Source: Rhodococcus sp. P-2
Lineage (GTDB): Bacteria > Actinomycetota > Actinomycetes > Mycobacteriales > Mycobacteriaceae
Assembly: GCF_016598535.1 (NCBI RefSeq)
Contig: NZ_CP066779.1
Location: 1,550,001 to 1,614,000 of the forward strand
DNA: 64,000 nt
Direction of reading: 5' to 3'
Part shown: piece after piece, positions 60,205 to 64,000 of the stretch
Position numbering within the stretch: the first letter of the stretch is position 1
How the letters are laid out: each line of letters begins with the position of its first letter
Notes under the pieces: model-generated
The model's database searches: none
Told to the model about the DNA's origin: nothing
The model's input: the letters and a program-made list of their open reading frames with translations, nothing else
Made by a program: the position numbers and the translations under genes

Positions 60205-60369
60205 ATGGCACGCAACGAGATCCGCCCGATCGTGAAACTCAAGTCCACCGCGGGCACCGGGTACACGTACGTGACCCGCAAGAACCGTCGCAACGACCCC
60301 GATCGACTCGTACTGAAGAAGTACGACCCGGTGCTGCGCAAGCACGTCGATTTCCGAGAAGAGAAGTAG
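60205..60369 (+). CDS. rpmG2: 50S ribosomal protein L33, cysteine-free
   Basis: A 54-residue L33 without cysteines ([20 protein letters not shown] start, [10 protein letters not shown] end). The ATG lies 4 nt after the L28 stop. Confidence 0.95.
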   Translation: MARNEIRPIVKLKSTAGTGYTYVTRKNRRNDPDRLVLKKYDPVLRKHVDFREEK

Positions 60370-60371
60370 GC

Positions 60372-60677
60372 ATGGCCAAGAAGTCGAAGATCGCGAAGAA
60401 CAACCAGCGACGGGTCGTCGTCGAGCGATACGCGGAGCAGAGGTCGGCACTCAAGGAGACGATCCGCTCCCCGAAAAGCTCACCCGAGGAGCGCGCAAAG
60501 GCCCAAGCGACCCTGCAACGTCTACCACGCGACGCCAGTCCGGTACGATTGCGCAATCGAGACGCTGCGGATGGACGTCCGCGCGGCCACCTGCGGAAGT
60601 TCGGGCTCTCCCGGATTCGCGTGCGAGAAATGGCGCACCGTGGGGAACTGCCTGGCGTACACAAGTCGAGCTGGTAA
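60372..60677 (+). CDS. rpsN2: 30S ribosomal protein S14, long cysteine-free form
   Basis: A 101-residue S14 of the long type that lacks the CxxC...CxxC zinc site. Family motif [20 protein letters not shown] (quoted key part [14 protein letters not shown]) near the C-terminus. It starts 2 nt after the L33 stop. Confidence 0.95.
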   Translation: MAKKSKIAKNNQRRVVVERYAEQRSALKETIRSPKSSPEERAKAQATLQRLPRDASPVRLRNRDAADGRPRGHLRKFGLSRIRVREMAHRGELPGVHKSSW

Positions 60678-60686
60678 GGAAGTCGG

Positions 60687-60944
60687 ATGGCAGTCAAGCG
60701 TTCACCGTCGAAGAAGCCACGCCCCGTAGAGGGTCGTAAGCCCAAGAAGAACCCGTTGTTCGCAGCGAAGATCACGCATGTCGATTACAAGGACATCAAC
60801 TTGCTTCGCACGTTCATCTCGGACCGCGGCAAGATCCGCAGCCGTCGCGTCACGGGCCTGACCCCGCAGCAGCAGCGTCAGGTCGCCGTTGCAGTGAAGA
60901 ACGCCCGCGAAATGGCGTTGCTCCCCTTCACCGCCGCACGGTAG
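60687..60944 (+). CDS. rpsR2: 30S ribosomal protein S18, cysteine-free paralogue
   Basis: An 85-residue S18 ([19 protein letters not shown], then [19 protein letters not shown]). No cysteine. Last gene of the plus-strand zinc-sparing operon, followed by a strong terminator. Confidence 0.95.
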   Translation: MAVKRSPSKKPRPVEGRKPKKNPLFAAKITHVDYKDINLLRTFISDRGKIRSRRVTGLTPQQQRQVAVAVKNAREMALLPFTAAR

Positions 60945-60965
60945 TCATACGTAGAAGTACCGAAG

Positions 60966-60998
60966 AGGCCGCGCAGTCACTCGACTGCGCGGCCTTTT
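60966..60998 (+). terminator. Terminator of the zinc-sparing ribosomal operon
   Basis: A 12-bp perfect stem, AGGCCGCGCAGT with ACTGCGCGGCCT, a 6-nt loop and TTTT at its end. Confidence 0.9.
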
Positions 60999-61056
60999 CG
61001 TTGCCCGGACTAAGATTTCCCGGAGTCGTTCATTCCAGTCGAGAGGTGCCCGCAGC

Positions 61057-61995
61057 GTGTCGGGAGTTGTTGCGGGTTTCACCGTCATTTTTGTGGTCAT
61101 CGCGGTCGGGTATCTCCTCGGTCGCCTCGGCACCCTCGGTAGCCAAGGACAGTTCGTTCTCGGTCGGCTCGTCTTCTTCGTCGCGACGCCTGCCCTGCTG
61201 TTCACCACGCTCGCGTCGTCCGATCTGTCGGTGATCTTCTCGCCGACGCTCGCGGTCGCGTCGGCCACCGCCTTTGCCGTCGGCGCCTTGTACGTCGTCG
61301 TCGCAAAGATCTGGCTCGACCGGCCGCTGCCCGAGCTGACCATCGGCGCACTGTCGGCGTCGTACGTGAATTCGGCCAACCTCGGTATCCCGATCGCGGT
61401 GTTCGTGCTCGGCGATGCCACGTTCGTCGCGCCACTCCTGCTCTTCCAGATCGTCGTCTACTCCCCCATCGCCTTGACGATCCTCGATCTGACGGCCCTT
61501 CGCGGCGCTGACGCCGAGAAACTCTCGCTGATCGACACCGTCACTGCCCCGTTCAAGAATCCGATCGTGCTCGCGGGCGCTGCGGGGTTGATCGTCGCGT
61601 TGATCGGTTGGGTACCGCCCCGGCCGCTGATGCAGCCTTTCGAATTGATCGGCGCGACGTCCGTACCCGGTGCACTGTTGGCATTCGGGCTCTCGTTGTA
61701 CGGCGTACGGGTACTCGAGAAGGGCTCGAGTCCTCGACGCGACGTCGCGCTGGCGTCGACGCTCAAGATCGTCGTCCAACCTGTGCTGGCCTATCTGATG
61801 GCGCATTTCCTCCTCGGCATCGACGGCCATCAGCTGTTCGCCATCGTGGTCGTCTCGACGTTGCCGACGGCTCAGAACGTTTTCATCTATGCAAGCCGCT
61901 ATCGGCGCGGAATGGTCCTCGCCCGAGACAGTGCCTTTGTCACTACTTTGGCGTCTATTCCGGCAATTGCGCTGGTCACAGCACTACTCGCTTGA
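61057..61995 (+). CDS. AEC-family (auxin efflux carrier-like) transporter
   Basis: A 312-residue membrane protein with ten hydrophobic helices and the two-fold repeat of AEC permeases: SYVNSANLGIPIAVFVLGD in the first half and STLPTAQNVFIYASRY in the second. Bacterial members carry organic acids such as malate or malonate. GTG start after GAGAGG. Substrate unknown. It ends 19 bp before a lipoprotein gene. Confidence 0.9.
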   Translation: MSGVVAGFTVIFVVIAVGYLLGRLGTLGSQGQFVLGRLVFFVATPALLFTTLASSDLSVIFSPTLAVASATAFAVGALYVVVAKIWLDRPLPELTIGALSASYVNSANLGIPIAVFVLGDATFVAPLLLFQIVVYSPIALTILDLTALRGADAEKLSLIDTVTAPFKNPIVLAGAAGLIVALIGWVPPRPLMQPFELIGATSVPGALLAFGLSLYGVRVLEKGSSPRRDVALASTLKIVVQPVLAYLMAHFLLGIDGHQLFAIVVVSTLPTAQNVFIYASRYRRGMVLARDSAFVTTLASIPAIALVTALLA

Positions 61996-62014
61996 GCAGG
62001 GTTACGGTGGATTC

Positions 62015-62479
62015 ATGCGTGTACTAACCCTCGCCGTTCTGGCCTGCCTTGCTGTGGCCGGATGCTCCGTCGGGGCCCAGACCACGGGGCCGGTTGCCGC
62101 ACCGAATCCGATGGCGGCCAACGAAGCGAGTCCCGCCGACTGGTCGCTCGGAACCCCCGTTCCCGACGAGGTCGACGACAGCGAGATGGGCACGGAGTTC
62201 GACAGCCGCGCCGACATCGTGGGTGCGACGGCCACGATGTTCGAATCGTGGTCCGAGGTCGACGATCACACGGTGGCCGTCCACTTCGTGACCGGCACTC
62301 CGGAGTGCTACGGCGCGTACGCGACCGTCGAAGAGACCGATACGACGGTGATCGTCACTCTCCGAACCGGAGCACTGCCAGAGGCCGCGGACAAGATGTG
62401 CATTCTGGTTGCCGTGTTCGGCAGCTTGGACGTCCCGCTGAGCCGACCGCTCGGCGACCGTCACGTCATCAACGGCTAG
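62015..62479 (+). CDS. Small putative lipoprotein
   Basis: A 154-residue exported lipoprotein: signal peptide with lipobox LAVAGC (Cys17), then a short disordered linker and a compact beta-rich domain with one Cys pair (TPECYGAY and ADKMCILV). TACGGT at 62003-62008 lies 6 nt before the ATG, so the message should be leaderless and independent of the AEC gene. Function unknown; the domain resembles small secreted actinobacterial proteins of no assigned role. Confidence 0.8.
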   Translation: MRVLTLAVLACLAVAGCSVGAQTTGPVAAPNPMAANEASPADWSLGTPVPDEVDDSEMGTEFDSRADIVGATATMFESWSEVDDHTVAVHFVTGTPECYGAYATVEETDTTVIVTLRTGALPEAADKMCILVAVFGSLDVPLSRPLGDRHVING

Positions 62480-62635
62480 CAAGCGCGCCTAAACGGCACA
62501 ACTTCGACGATCGAACACTCCGTTTCGTCAGGTGTGGCGTGCGTCTCCTCAGGACAGACTGAAAACCGACACCCGTTCACTCGCTCGTCGGCAGCTTTTC
62601 GACTCGAGCGGTGCTCAACATGAAGGAGCTCGCAA

Positions 62636-63997
62636 GTGCCTACTCTCCAGAGAGATGTTGCAATCGTCGGCGCCGGCCCCTCTGGCCTGGCAGCGGCAAC
62701 CGCGCTGCGCAAGGCCGGCTTGTCCGTCGCCGTGATCGAAGCACGCGATCGTGTCGGCGGCCGCACGTGGACCGACACCATCGACGGCGCAGTCCTGGAG
62801 ATCGGCGGCCAGTGGGTCTCCCCCGACCAGACTGCTCTGATCTCCTTGCTCGACGAACTCGGCCTGAAGACTTTCGAGCGCTACCGCGAGGGCGAGTCCG
62901 TCTACATCTCGTCAGCAGGCGAGCGGACTCGATACACGGGCGATTCCTTCCCCACGAACGAGACCACCAAGAAGGAGATGGACCGTCTCATCGACGAGAT
63001 GGACGATCTCGCAGCGCAGATCGGCGCCGAGGAGCCGTGGGCACATCCCCTCGCCCGCGATCTCGACACAGTCTCCTTCAAGCAGTGGCTGATCAATCAG
63101 TCCGACGACGCCGAGGCCCGTGACAACATCGGCCTCTTCATCGCCGGTGGCATGCTCACCAAGCCCGCCCACTCGTTCTCCGCCCTGCAGGCCGTACTCA
63201 TGGCCGCTTCCGCAGGCTCGTTCTCCCACCTCGTCGACGAGGACTTCATCCTCGACAAGCGAGTGATCGGCGGAATGCAGCAGGTATCGATCCGCATGGC
63301 GGAGGCCCTCGGTGACGACGTCTTCCTCAACGCACCCGTGCGTACGGTGAAGTGGAACGAATCCGGTGCAACGGTGTTGGCGGACGGCGACATTCGCGTC
63401 GAGGCAAGCCGGGTCATCTTGGCCGTACCACCCAACCTCTACTCCCGGATCTCCTACGATCCCCCGCTGCCGCGTCGTCAGCACCAGATGCATCAGCATC
63501 AGTCTCTCGGCCTCGTCATCAAGGTGCACGCCGTGTACGAGACGTCTTTCTGGCGCGAAGACGGCCTCTCCGGCACCGGCTTCGGCGCGTCCGAGGTAGT
63601 GCAGGAGGTGTACGACAACACCAACCACGAGGACAATCGCGGCACCCTGGTTGCTTTTGTCTCCGACGAGAAGGCCGACGCGATGTTCGAGCTCTCCGCC
63701 GAGGAGCGTAAGGCCACGATTCTGGCCTCACTCGCCCGCTACCTGGGCCCGAAGGCCGAAGAGCCGGTTGTGTACTACGAATCCGACTGGGGCTCGGAGG
63801 AATGGACCCGCGGTGCGTACGCGGCAAGCTTCGATCTCGGCGGCCTGCACCGCTACGGCGCGGATTCCCGCACGCCCGTCGGACCGATCCACTTCTCGTG
63901 CTCCGACATCGCGGCCGAGGGGTACCAGCACGTCGACGGTGCCGTTCGGATGGGTCAGCGCACCGCCGCCGACATCATCGCCCGCAGCAAGGCCTGA
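62636..63997 (+). CDS. puo: Putrescine oxidase (flavin amine oxidase)
   Basis: A 453-residue FAD enzyme oxidising putrescine to 4-aminobutanal with H2O2 release. The FAD motif VAIVGAGPSGLAAATALRK is at the N-terminus, followed by RDRVGGRTWT and EIGGQWVSPDQ; the C-terminal FAD/substrate region holds YAASFDLGGLHRYG and HVDGAVRMGQRTAADI. I recognise the sequence as very close to the structurally characterised R. erythropolis putrescine oxidase. The GTG start is preceded by AAGGAG at 8 nt. Monocistronic. Confidence 0.93.
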   Translation: MPTLQRDVAIVGAGPSGLAAATALRKAGLSVAVIEARDRVGGRTWTDTIDGAVLEIGGQWVSPDQTALISLLDELGLKTFERYREGESVYISSAGERTRYTGDSFPTNETTKKEMDRLIDEMDDLAAQIGAEEPWAHPLARDLDTVSFKQWLINQSDDAEARDNIGLFIAGGMLTKPAHSFSALQAVLMAASAGSFSHLVDEDFILDKRVIGGMQQVSIRMAEALGDDVFLNAPVRTVKWNESGATVLADGDIRVEASRVILAVPPNLYSRISYDPPLPRRQHQMHQHQSLGLVIKVHAVYETSFWREDGLSGTGFGASEVVQEVYDNTNHEDNRGTLVAFVSDEKADAMFELSAEERKATILASLARYLGPKAEEPVVYYESDWGSEEWTRGAYAASFDLGGLHRYGADSRTPVGPIHFSCSDIAAEGYQHVDGAVRMGQRTAADIIARSKA

Positions 63998-64000
63998 CGG

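Overview
The window is a high-GC actinobacterial chromosome segment, almost certainly from the Rhodococcus erythropolis/qingshengii group. It carries resuscitation-promoting factors, a protein O-mannosyltransferase, the MprAB two-component system with its HtrA-type protease, an EspR-like regulator, and a putrescine oxidase that I recognise as very close to the characterised R. erythropolis enzyme. From about 12.6 kb to 57.5 kb the core genes follow, in inverted order, the Mycobacterium tuberculosis stretch mprA-mprB-pepD-moaB2-mscL ... galU-moeA-rimJ-Rv0996 ... arcA-pmt-rsmI ... metS-tatD-rpfB-ksgA-ispE. I see no insertion sequence, prophage, CRISPR array or rRNA. There is one tRNA (Ala, anticodon CGC).

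Layout. 0-9 kb is an iron-siderophore locus: a Tat-lipoprotein binding protein, ATPase, two permeases and a siderophore-interacting flavoprotein on the minus strand; a divergent heterodimeric ABC transporter whose two ATPase domains have degenerated in complementary ways; and an AraC-type regulator behind a strong IdeR/DtxR box. 9-12.6 kb has a thiolase-like protein, an SOS-boxed DUF222/HNH (13E12-type) gene and a TetR-type regulator with two palindromic operators. 12.6-18.6 kb has an ABC-F ATPase, ispE, a DrrAB-type exporter with a divergent WYL regulator, and a cold-shock protein. 18.8-22.4 kb is a copper-resistance operon with a CsoR-like operator inside its promoter. 22.4-30 kb is ksgA, two tandem rpfB genes, an inserted polar amino-acid transporter, tatD and metG. 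31-42 kb contains a DUF2786 protein, rsmI/pmt, a BCCT transporter, DoxX, GntR, arsC-like, arcA, nitrobindin, soxR and an SDR. 42.9-46 kb is a poorly described locus: EspR-like HTH protein, HELGH metallopeptidase, polytopic membrane protein and an Asn/Gly- and Thr/Glu/Pro-rich secreted protein. 46.2-53 kb holds tRNA-Ala and the galU-glp-rimJ-glpR cell-division/metabolic group, a folate cyclo-ligase, FmdB, a SAF protein and mscL. 53-57.5 kb is moaB2-htrA-mprBA with two MprA boxes. 58-61 kb is a complete set of cysteine-free (zinc-sparing) ribosomal proteins flanking two Zur boxes with an Mrf-like CobW-family protein. 61-64 kb has an AEC transporter, a lipoprotein and putrescine oxidase.

General architecture. 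Operons are tightly packed with ATGA/GTGA or TGATG overlaps. At least a dozen genes show a TANNNT -10 hexamer placed so that the predicted transcription start falls on or next to the first base of the start codon, indicating leaderless mRNAs. In two divergent pairs (tatD/metG, rsmI/pmt) the opposing -10 elements overlap. Metal control is a recurring theme: iron (IdeR boxes), copper (CsoR-like site) and zinc (Zur boxes) all have visible operators. The most interesting candidates for new biology are the 42.9-46 kb surface/protease locus, the complementary-degenerate ABC pair, the tandem rpfB genes and a small gene encoded directly after moaB2 in the same frame.
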